Position numbers and translations under genes: made by a program
The notes under the pieces: model-generated
Told to the model about the DNA's origin: nothing
Databases searched by the model: none
The model's input: only the letters and a program-made list of their open reading frames with translations
Shown: positions 55,224 to 62,578 of the stretch, piece by piece
Layout: every line of letters begins with the position of its first letter
How positions within the stretch are numbered: the first letter of the stretch is position 1
Source of the DNA: Conexibacter arvalis
GTDB lineage: Bacteria; Actinomycetota; Thermoleophilia; Solirubrobacterales; Solirubrobacteraceae
Assembly: GCF_014199525.1 (NCBI RefSeq)
Contig: NZ_JACHNU010000006.1
Span: 186,001 to 250,000, forward strand
DNA: 64,000 nt
Reading direction: 5' to 3'

Positions 55224-58200
55224 TCGGCCGCCTCCTTGGGCTCCTCGGCGCTGGGATCGTCGGCGTTGGTCGGGACCGGCGGGCGGGGCGGCGCCGCCCC
55301 GACGAGGCGGGTCGTCGTCGGCCGCGAGCGGCGGCCGGCGCGGACGTCGCAGGAGAACGCCTTCGACTCCTGGATCGAGACGTTCGGGTCGCCGGAGATC
55401 AGGCCGAGGTCGTTGGTCGAGTCGCCCGGGAGCGGCCCGCCGTAGCCCCAGTGCCACGGCAGCGCGATCTGGTGCAGCGGGCGCCCGTCGACCCGCAGCG
55501 GCTTGATCCGGTCGGTGACGTGGGCGCGCGCCTCGATCTCGGCGCGCTCGGTCACGATCGTCATCCAGCCGCCGTCCTCGATGCCGCGGTCGGCGGCGAT
55601 CACCGGGTCGATCTCGGCGAACATCTCCGGCTGCAGCTCGGCCAGCCACGGCAGCCAGCGGCTCATGCCGCCGGCGGTGTGGTGCTCGGTCAGGCGGAAG
55701 CTGGTCGCGACGAGCGGGAAGCGCGGGTCGCTGGTCGGGTTGATCGGGTTCTCGGCGCGCTGCCAGCGGATCCCGGTCGGGTTGGAGGAGAGCTGCGGGT
55801 AGAGCAGGTTCTCGACCGGCGACTCGATCGGCTCGTAGTGGGTCGGGAGCGGGCCGTCGTTGAGCCCGCTCGGCGCGTACAGCCAGGCGCGCCCGTCGGC
55901 CATCATCATGAACGGCTCGGCGCCCGAGATCGCGTCCATCCCGCGCGCACCCTCCGGCGGCCGGTAGTCGGGCCGCTTGTCGGGCTGGAAGTCGGGCACG
56001 TCGTAGCCGCCCCATCTGCCGGCCTCCTCGTCCCACCAGACGAAGCGCTTGCGCTCCGACCACGGTCTGCCGTCCGGATCGGCCGAGGCGCGGTTGTAGA
56101 GCGTGCGGCGGTTGGCCGGCCATGCCCACGCCCACTCCGGCGAGACCCAGCCGCCGGCGGGGTCGTCGATGGCGCCGGGGTCGCGCCGCCTCGCCTGGTT
56201 GACCCCGTCGGCGAAGATGCCGGCGTAGATCCAGCAGCCGCAGGCGGTCGTGCCGTCGGCCTTCAGCTCGTTGAACGTCGAGACCGGGCGCCCGTCGGCG
56301 ACGTCGTAGCCGTTGATCTCCTTCAGCACCGCCTCGACGTCGGGCTCGCGCGTCGGGCCGTGCTCGGGGTAGTCCCATCTGAGGTTGGCGATCGGCCAGT
56401 CGCGCTCGCGTCTGGAGCCGGCGTAGCGGGCGATCACGCGCTTGGCGAGGTGGTGCATGAACCACAGCTCGCTGCGCGCGTCGCCGGGCGGGTCGAGCGC
56501 CTTGTCGCGGAACTGGACGAGCCGCTGGGTGTTGGTGAAGCAGCCCTCCTTCTCGACGTGGGTCGCCGCCGGCATCAGGAAGACCTCGGTCGCGATCTCC
56601 TCCGTGCGCAGCTCGCCCGATCTGACCTCGGGGCTGTCGCGCCAGAAGCTGGCCGTCTCGATCTCGGCGAGGTCGCGCACCACCAGCCATCTCAATCTCG
56701 CCAGCGCCCGCCGCTGCAGCCCGGCGTGCTGGGAGCCGACCGCCGGGTTCTGGCCCATCACGAAGAAGCCGTCGAGGCCGCCGTCGAGCGCCCGCATCGT
56801 CGTCGCGAAGTGCGAGTGGTTGCCGCTGATCTTCGGCAGCCGCGGGAAGCCGTAGTCGTTCTCCGCTCTCGCGGCGTCGCCGAACCACGCCTTCAGCAGC
56901 GAGACGGCGTACTTGTCGAAGTTCGACCACCAGCCGCGCAGCGCGCCGTTGCTCGTTATGTAGCCCTCCAGCGTGAGGTCGTCGGCCCTCGATCTCGGCA
57001 TCGGCAGGTAGCCGGGCAGCAGGTCGTAGAGCGTCGGGATGTCGGTCGAGCCCTGGATCGAGGCGTGGCCGCGCAGCGCGAGGATGCCGCTGCCGGGGCG
57101 TCCGAAGTTGCCGAGCAGCAGCTGCAGGATCGAGGCGGCGCGGATCATCTGCACGCCGGCGGTGTGCTGCGTCCAGCCGACCGCGTAGCAGAAGGCGGTC
57201 GTGCGCTCGCGGCCGGAGTTCTCCACCAGCGCGTCGGCGACCGCGAGGAAGTCCTCGTGCGAGATGCCGCAGATGCGCTCGACCATCTCGGGTGTGTAGC
57301 GGGCGTAGTGGCGCTTCAGCAGCTGGAAGACGCAGCGCGGGTGCTGGAGCGTCTCGTCGCGCTTGAACTCGCCCGCGTGCATGCCGCTCTTGCCCTCGAA
57401 CGCCTGGGTCGAGTGCTCGCGCACGCCCGCTGCCGCGGCGACCTCGCCGCCCTCGTACGCCCACGTGCTGCGGTCGTAGGTGCCGGTCTCGGGATCCCAG
57501 CCGGAGAAGAGCCCGCCGAGCTCCTCGGCGTCCTGGAACTGCTCGCCGACGATCGCGGATGCGTTGGTGTAGTGGAGGACGTACTCCCTGAAGTACGACT
57601 CGGTCTCCAGCACGTGCCGGATCAGCCCGCCGAGGAAGGCGATGTCGGTGCCGGCGCGGATCGCGACGTGGCGGTCAGCGAGCTGGCTGGTGCGCGAGAA
57701 GCGCGGGTCGACGTGGATCACTCTCGCGCCGCGCTCCTTGGCCTTCATCACCCAACGGAAGCCGACCGGATGCGCCTCCGCCATCGAGGAGCCCTCGATC
57801 AGGATGCAGTCGGCGTGCTGGAGGTCCTGCAGGAAGGTCGTGGCGCCGCCGCGACCGAGCGAGGTCCCCAGACCGGGGACCGTGGAGCTGTGTCATATGC
57901 GCGCCTGGTTCTCGATCTGCACGGCGCCCATCGCGGTGAACAGCTTCTTGATGAGGTAGTTCTCCTCGTTGTCGAGCGTCGCGCCGCCAAGGTGGGCGAA
58001 CCCGAGCGTGCGGTCGACCCTTCTGCCGTAGTGGTCCTCGTCCTGCCAGCCGGCCTCGCGGGCGGCGATCAGCCGGTCGGCGATCATGTCCATCGCCCGC
58101 TCCAGCTCGAGCTCCTCCCACTCGGTCCCGCCCGGCCGCCGGTATCTGACCTTCGTCAGCCGGCCGGGCTGCTGCACGAGCTGCCGCGAGGCGGCGCCCT

Positions 58201-58471
58201 TCGGGCAGAGCGTGCCCTGGTTGATCGGCGAGCGCGGGTTGCCCTCGATGTCGACCAGTCTGCCGCCGCGGGTGTAGACGACCTGGCCGCAGCCGACCGC
58301 GCAGTAGGGGCAGACCGACTCGGTCGCTCTCAGCCCCGCGATCCGCGCGCCGGCCTCGCGGGTCGCCGGCGAGAGCGCCGACTCGCCCATCCCCCAGTCG
58401 AGCGCGCGCCCAACGAGCGGGAGGCGCCGCAGGCGCTCGAAGGAGCCGGGTCGTGCGCCGGTGTCGGCCAT
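55220..58471 (-). CDS. fdnG: Selenocysteine-containing formate dehydrogenase catalytic subunit
   Basis: This 1083-residue molybdo/tungsto-enzyme oxidises formate to CO2. It reads in one frame from the ATG at 58471 to the stop at 55220 if the internal TGA at 57895-57893 is decoded as selenocysteine (residue 193). Evidence: [4Fe-4S] cysteines C54, C57, C61 and C89 with K91 lie before it. NQARI-U-HSSTVPGLGTSLGRGG around it matches NQARV-U-HGPTVASLAPTFGRGA of E. coli FdnG, as does AEAHPVGFRWVMKAKERGARVIHVDPRF after it. A SECIS hairpin and full selABCD set are present. Unlike FdnG there is no Tat signal peptide, so it should face the cytoplasm. It leads the fdhABC-type operon and is divergent from a formate channel gene. 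Confidence 0.95.
57863..57895 (-). promoter_or_regulatory. Selenocysteine UGA codon and SECIS hairpin
   Basis: In the fdhA message the UGA (57895-57893) is followed after 11 bases by stem GGTCCCC (57881-57875), loop GGTCT (57874-57870) and stem GGGGACC (57869-57863). The 11-base spacing and the GGUCU loop are identical to the E. coli fdhF SECIS, where the loop G and U contact SelB. The E. coli bulged U in the stem is absent here because the seven pairs are perfect. Confidence 0.92.
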
Positions 58472-58594
58472 CGCGATCGGCGTACCCGCTCCGCGGCGCG
58501 CGCACACCGGCGGTGCGCGAGTGGGCGGGCGCGTAGGCGCGCCAGATCCCGGGTACGGGCCGCGCACACCAGCCCTTCGTCCCGGGAGCGACCG
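58472..58594. promoter_or_regulatory. Divergent promoter region between fdhA and the formate channel
   Basis: These 123 bases separate the two divergent starts. They include CGCGCAC-ACCGGCG-GTGCGCG, an inverted repeat near 58498-58518, and a related CGCGCAC near 58562. No clear -10/-35 pair stands out. The repeat is a candidate regulator site shared by both directions. Confidence 0.4.
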
Positions 58595-59413
58595 ATGCCG
58601 TTCAAGAGCCCGCCCGAGATCGCCAGAGCCGGCGTCGCGACCGGCGCCTCGAAGGCGGCGCTGCCGCTCGACAAGGCGCTCGTCGCGGGCTTCCTCGCCG
58701 GCGCGTACATCGCCTTCGCCGGTCTCGTCGCGATCGTCGTCTCGGCCGGGATGGACCCCGAGACGTGGGGCGGCGTCCAGACGCTGGTGACCGGCACGGT
58801 CTTCGTGCTCGGCCTCGTGCTGGTCGTCGTCGCGGGATCGGAGCTGCTGACGGGCAACATGGCGCTCGTCCCGCTGAGCGGGCTCGGCGGCAGAGCGCAG
58901 GTCGACAGGATCGGCCTGAACCTCCTGTGGGTGCTGATCGGCAACCTGCTCGGGTCGCTGTTCGTCGCCTACTTCCTCGCGGTCAGAACCGGCGTCGTGA
59001 CGGCCGAGGCCCCGCTGAGACGGCTCGCCGAGATCGCGAACGGGAAGGCGCACGCCGAGAGCGAATGGCAGGTCTTCCTGCGCGCGGTCGGCTGCAACTG
59101 GCTCGTCTGCCTCGCCGTCTGGATGGCGCTCGCCGCCGAGGACGTCGCCGGCAAGGTGCTGGCGATCTTCTTCCCGATCATGGCCTTCGTCGCCATGGGC
59201 TTCGACCACGTCGTCGCGAACATGTTCTTCCTGCCGGCCGCGATCTTCGCCGACGTCCCCGGCATCGGCTGGGGCGACACGCTCGGCAACTGGCTGTTCG
59301 CCCTGCTCGGCAACTTCGTCGGCGCCTTCCTCTTCGTGACGCTGTCGTACTGGTACCTGTACGTCCGCGGCACCGACCGCCGCCCACCCGACCGGGCGAG
59401 CGAGAGGGCGTGA
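58595..59413 (+). CDS. Formate/nitrite transporter family channel (FocA/FdhC-like)
   Basis: This 272-residue membrane protein has six helices and the FNT family signatures: GFLAGAYIAFAGLVAIVV, AGSELLTGNMALVPLS (omega-loop region), VGCNWLVCLAVWMA (pore His replaced at the expected third-helix position by the family's NWLVC segment) and MGFDHVVANMFFLPAAIF containing the central His of FEHSIANMF-type motifs. Pentameric FNT channels move formate or nitrite. Position beside the formate dehydrogenase argues for formate import to, or export from, a cytoplasm-facing enzyme. ATG at 58595 with a GGGAG site. Confidence 0.92.
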   Translation: MPFKSPPEIARAGVATGASKAALPLDKALVAGFLAGAYIAFAGLVAIVVSAGMDPETWGGVQTLVTGTVFVLGLVLVVVAGSELLTGNMALVPLSGLGGRAQVDRIGLNLLWVLIGNLLGSLFVAYFLAVRTGVVTAEAPLRRLAEIANGKAHAESEWQVFLRAVGCNWLVCLAVWMALAAEDVAGKVLAIFFPIMAFVAMGFDHVVANMFFLPAAIFADVPGIGWGDTLGNWLFALLGNFVGAFLFVTLSYWYLYVRGTDRRPPDRASERA

Positions 59414-59466
59414 GGGGCGGGGCGGCGAAGCATGCCTCCGCCGACCCCGGGGTAGACGAGATCGCA

Positions 59467-60519
59467 GTGACCGCAGCCAGCTCTCCGTCGACCGCCGCGG
59501 CGCCGCCGCTGACCTCGCTCGCCGCCGGCGCCGGGTGCGGGTGCAAGCTGCCGGCGGCGGAGCTGCTGCCGATCGTGCGGCGGCTGCCGACTCAGCAGGA
59601 TGAGCGGTTGCTTGTGGGGTCGGCGACGAGCGATGACGCGGCGGTCTTCCGGGTCCGTGACGACTTGGCGCTGGTGCAGACGATCGACTTCTTCACGCCG
59701 TTGGTCGACGATCCGTTCGACTTCGGGCGGATCGCGGCGGCGAACGCCTTCTCGGACGTCTATGCGATGGGCGGGACGCCGGTGACGGCGCTGAACGTCG
59801 TCGCCTATCCGCTGAGATCGCTCGGCGGCGAGACGTTGGCGGAGATCCTGCGCGGCGGGCTGGCGGTCGCCGAGGAGGCGGGCGCGGTGATCGCGGGCGG
59901 CCATTCGATCGACGACGCGGAGCCGAAGTACGGGTTGGCGGTGACGGGGGTCGTCGATCCGGGACGGGTGCTGTCGAACGCGGGGGCGCGGGCCGGCGAC
60001 GCGCTCGTGCTGACCAAGCCGCTCGGCGTCGGGGCCGTCGTGGCGGCGCGCAAGCGCGGCGCGGTCGACGACGCGCTGCTGGCGCGGGCGGTCGCGACGA
60101 TGACGGAGCTGAACGCCGCCGCCTCGCGTGCGGCGCTGGAGGCCGGGGCGCGGGCGGCGACCGACGTGACCGGGTTCGGACTGCTCGGCCACCTCCACCA
60201 CCTCTGCCGCGAGAGCGGGCTGGCCGCTGACCTGGAGGCCGCGGCGGTGCCGGCGCTCGACGGCGTGCAGGCGCTCCTCTCCGGCGGCGATGAGGAGGCG
60301 CCGGGCCGTTCCGGCGGCGCGCGCCGCAACGCGGCGTGGGCGGAGGGCTTCGCGACCTTCGATGGCGGCGTGCCGGCGTGGCGGCGGCGGCTCGTCACCG
60401 ACGCGACGACCTCCGGCGGCCTGCTGATCGCGCTCCCGGCGGACGCGGCGGCGCGGGTGCCCGGTCCGGTGGTCGGGACGCTGCGGGCGGGGCCGCCCGG
60501 GACGATCCGCGTGCGCTGA
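59467..60519 (+). CDS. selD: Selenophosphate synthetase
   Basis: This 350-residue enzyme makes selenophosphate from selenide and ATP. The catalytic GAGCGCK motif is present with Cys24, Cys26 and Lys27; the active position is Cys, not Sec, so this enzyme can be made without the Sec machinery. Further signatures: TSDDAAVFRV, DFFTPLVDDPFDFGRIAAANAFSDVYAMGG and TDVTGFGLLGHLHHL. The GTG at 59467 is the only start that precedes the motif after the upstream channel gene. Thirty-three bases separate it from selC, so selDCBA is probably one transcription unit. Confidence 0.95.
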   Translation: MTAASSPSTAAAPPLTSLAAGAGCGCKLPAAELLPIVRRLPTQQDERLLVGSATSDDAAVFRVRDDLALVQTIDFFTPLVDDPFDFGRIAAANAFSDVYAMGGTPVTALNVVAYPLRSLGGETLAEILRGGLAVAEEAGAVIAGGHSIDDAEPKYGLAVTGVVDPGRVLSNAGARAGDALVLTKPLGVGAVVAARKRGAVDDALLARAVATMTELNAAASRAALEAGARAATDVTGFGLLGHLHHLCRESGLAADLEAAAVPALDGVQALLSGGDEEAPGRSGGARRNAAWAEGFATFDGGVPAWRRRLVTDATTSGGLLIALPADAAARVPGPVVGTLRAGPPGTIRVR

Positions 60520-60552
60520 GCCGATGGCAGAGGGCGCGTCGAATTTCACCGT

Positions 60553-60644
60553 GGAGCGGCCCGGGGCCGGTGCCCCGAACGGCCTTCAAAGCCGTCGGCG
60601 GCGCGCTCTCCGCGCCGGGAAGGTTCGACTCCTTCGCCGCTCCG
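60553..60644 (+). tRNA. selC: tRNA-Sec (anticodon TCA)
   Basis: A complete 92-base tRNA-Sec folds as follows: acceptor stem of 8 pairs (GGAGCGGC 60553-60560 with GCCGCTCC 60636-60643), discriminator G60644, six-pair D stem CGGGGC/GCCCCG (60562-60567, 60572-60577) with a four-base loop, anticodon stem ACGGC/GCCGT (60579-60583, 60591-60595) with loop CTTCAAA containing TCA at 60586-60588, a long variable arm (60596-60618), and a five-pair T stem GAAGG/CCTTC with loop TTCGACT (60624-60630). The 8/5 acceptor-T helix and six-pair D stem are diagnostic of bacterial tRNA-Sec. CCA is not encoded. Confidence 0.97.
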
Positions 60645-60900
60645 TCACCGAAGCCGCGCCGCTCGGGCGCGGGGCGGGACGGCTCCGGCGCCGCTCCGCC
60701 GCCGAGGCCGCGCCGCTGGGGCACGGGGCGGGACGGCTCCGGCGCCGCTCCGCCGCCGAGGCCATGCCGCTCAGGCGCGGGACGGGGCGGCTCCTTCGCA
60801 GCTCCGTCGCCGATGCCATGCCGCTCAGGCGCGGGGCGGGGCGGCGCGCTCGCCGCTCGCTCGGCAGGGCCGCCTCGCCCGGGCGCGGGGCGTCGGGGCT
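60622..60900 (+). repeat. 54-bp tandem repeats derived from the tRNA-Sec 3' end
   Basis: Units begin near 60622 (the tRNA T loop and acceptor itself, with five extra bases), 60681, 60735, 60789 and about 60843 (diverged). Each contains a CTCC-TTCGC-GCTCCGTC-like core followed by CGAGGCC, CGCCGCT and GGGGCGGG blocks. The period of 54 bases is constant for the inner copies. They fill the gap between selC and selB and encode nothing recognisable. Confidence 0.8.
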
Positions 60901-60921
60901 GGGGACCGGGACGGGCGTGCG

Positions 60922-62496
60922 ATGGGACGGTCGGCCGGACCGCTGACGCTCGGCACCGCCGGGCACGTCGACCACGGCAAGACGACGCTCGTCGCCGCGT
61001 TGACCGGGGTCGATACCGACCGGCTGCCGGAGGAGAAGGCGCGGGGGCTGACGATCGCGCTCGGCTACGCGCCGCTGCGGCTGCCGTCGGGCAGGGCGGT
61101 GTCGCTCGTCGACGTGCCCGGCCACGAGCGGTTCGTGCGCACGATGGTCGCCGGCGCGACCGGCGTCGACGCCTTCCTGATGGTCGTCGCGGCCGACGAC
61201 GGCGTGATGCCGCAGACGATCGAGCATGCCGAGGTCCTGCGCGCGCTCGACGTCGGCGCCGGGGTCGTCGCGGTCACGAAGGCCGACGTCGCCGACCCGG
61301 CGCCGGCCGTCGAGGAGGCGCGCGAGCTGCTGCCGCGGTGCGAGATCGTCGCCGTCTCGGCCCGCACCGGCGCGGGGCTGGACGAGCTGCGGGCCGCGCT
61401 CGACCGCGCCGTCGCGCCCCTGACAAGCCGCGGCGAGGCGACCGGTCCGGCGCGGCTTCACGTCGACCGCGCCTTCACCGTCGTCGGGCGGGGGACGGTC
61501 GTGACCGGGACGCTGTGGTCGGGTGCGGTCGCGGTCGGCGACGAGCTGGAGATCGCGCCGCGCGGAGCGGCCGCGCGCGTGCGCGGCGTCGAGGTTCACG
61601 ACCGTCCGGTCGAGCGGGCGCGGGCCGGCCAGCGGGTCGCGCTCAACCTCGCCGGCGTGCGCGTGAGCGAGGTCGCGCGCGGCGACGTGCTCGCCCCGCC
61701 CGGCGCGCTGCGCCCGACGACGATCCTCGACTGCGCACTCGCCCTGCGCGACGCGCGCCACAACGAGCGCGTCCAGGCCCACCACGGCACCCGCGACGCC
61801 CCCGCCCGCCTCGCGCAGCTCAGCGACGACGGCCTCTGGCAGCTGCGGCTGGAGCGCCCGCTGCTCGCCTGCGACCGCGACCGCCTCGTCGTCCGCCGCC
61901 TCTCCCCACCCGACACCCTTGGCGGCGGCATCGTCCTCGACGCCGCCGCCGGCCGCCACGGCCGCCGCCCCGAGATCCTCACCCGCCTCCGCGCCCTCCG
62001 CGACGGCCGCCCCGAGCCCAAGCCCGCGGCCCGCCCCGAGCCGCGAACTCCGGTCGTTTCTCCCCCTCAGCGGGGTACAAACGACCGGAGTTCGACCGGA
62101 CGCCCGCGCTCGGAGCCGTCGGAGAGCCTCGGCGCGCCGCTCGACCCCGCGGCGCAGGCGCTCGCCGAGCGGCTCCGCGCGGCCGGGGCGCAACTGCTCT
62201 CCGAAGCGCAGATGGCCGACGAGCGGGCGGCGCTGCGCGCGCTGCGGGAGGCCGGCGTGGCGGTGCGGGTCAGCGGACGGCTCTACGGCCACGCCGACGT
62301 CGTCGCCGACATGCGCAACCGAATCGTCGCGCTGCTCGAGCGCGACGGCGAAACGACCCTGGCCAGCGTCCGCGACGCGCTCGGCATCTCGCGCAAGGGC
62401 GCCCAAGCCTTCCTCGAGCACCTCGACGCCACCCGCGTCACCCGCCGCCTCCCCGACGACCGCCGCATCCTCTTCCAACCCCGAACCCGCACATGA
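60922..62496 (+). CDS. selB: Selenocysteine-specific translation elongation factor
   Basis: This 524-residue GTPase delivers Sec-tRNA to the ribosome at SECIS-marked UGA codons. G1 motif GHVDHGKT is at residues 14-21, G3 DVPGHE at 63-68, and TKAD serves as G4. EF-Tu-like domains follow ([21 protein letters not shown]), then domain 3 and a C-terminal winged-helix part (about 420-520: [35 protein letters not shown]) that binds SECIS RNA. It is about 90 residues shorter than E. coli SelB, apparently with fewer winged helices. Residues 375-391 come from an inserted palindrome. The ATG has a poor ribosome-binding site and follows the tandem repeats. Confidence 0.95.
   Translation: MGRSAGPLTLGTAGHVDHGKTTLVAALTGVDTDRLPEEKARGLTIALGYAPLRLPSGRAVSLVDVPGHERFVRTMVAGATGVDAFLMVVAADDGVMPQTIEHAEVLRALDVGAGVVAVTKADVADPAPAVEEARELLPRCEIVAVSARTGAGLDELRAALDRAVAPLTSRGEATGPARLHVDRAFTVVGRGTVVTGTLWSGAVAVGDELEIAPRGAAARVRGVEVHDRPVERARAGQRVALNLAGVRVSEVARGDVLAPPGALRPTTILDCALALRDARHNERVQAHHGTRDAPARLAQLSDDGLWQLRLERPLLACDRDRLVVRRLSPPDTLGGGIVLDAAAGRHGRRPEILTRLRALRDGRPEPKPAARPEPRTPVVSPPQRGTNDRSSTGRPRSEPSESLGAPLDPAAQALAERLRAAGAQLLSEAQMADERAALRALREAGVAVRVSGRLYGHADVVADMRNRIVALLERDGETTLASVRDALGISRKGAQAFLEHLDATRVTRRLPDDRRILFQPRTRT
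62044..62094. repeat. 51-bp palindromic element inside selB
   Basis: The 16-base arms CGAACTCCGGTCGTTT (62044-62059) and AAACGACCGGAGTTCG (62079-62094) flank a 19-base centre with its own CCCC/GGGG pairing. The length of 51 bases equals 17 codons, so it is read through in frame ([16 protein letters not shown]) and lies in the linker before the winged-helix domains. Confidence 0.85.
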
Positions 62497-62512
62497 CCGA
62501 CCCCCGACACGC

Positions 62513-62563
62513 GGCGCATTGGCTTTCTGCACGTACTCAGCACGCCCAGAAAGCCAATGCGCC
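62513..62563. repeat. Dispersed palindromic repeat, copy 2
   Basis: GGCGCATTGGCTTTCTG (62513-62529) and its exact complement CAGAAAGCCAATGCGCC (62547-62563) surround a 17-base spacer. The inner 15 bases of each arm are identical to the copy at 5109-5157, and the spacer resembles that copy's spacer read on the other strand. It fills the short gap between selB and selA. Confidence 0.85.
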
Positions 62564-62578
62564 ACAGCAGCACCCGCG

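Noticed and set aside
57785-57895. fdhA as two genes or a pseudogene interrupted by a stop
   Set aside because: Both parts are in the same frame, the stop is UGA at the known Sec site, a SECIS hairpin follows and the full Sec machinery is adjacent.
58595-60519. A longer selD-frame protein beginning inside the formate channel gene
   Set aside because: The upstream part is a shadow of the channel gene in another frame; the GTG at 59467 gives a normal-length SelD.
60681-60843. The 54-bp repeats as a CRISPR array
   Set aside because: Units are contiguous without unique spacers and no cas genes are present.
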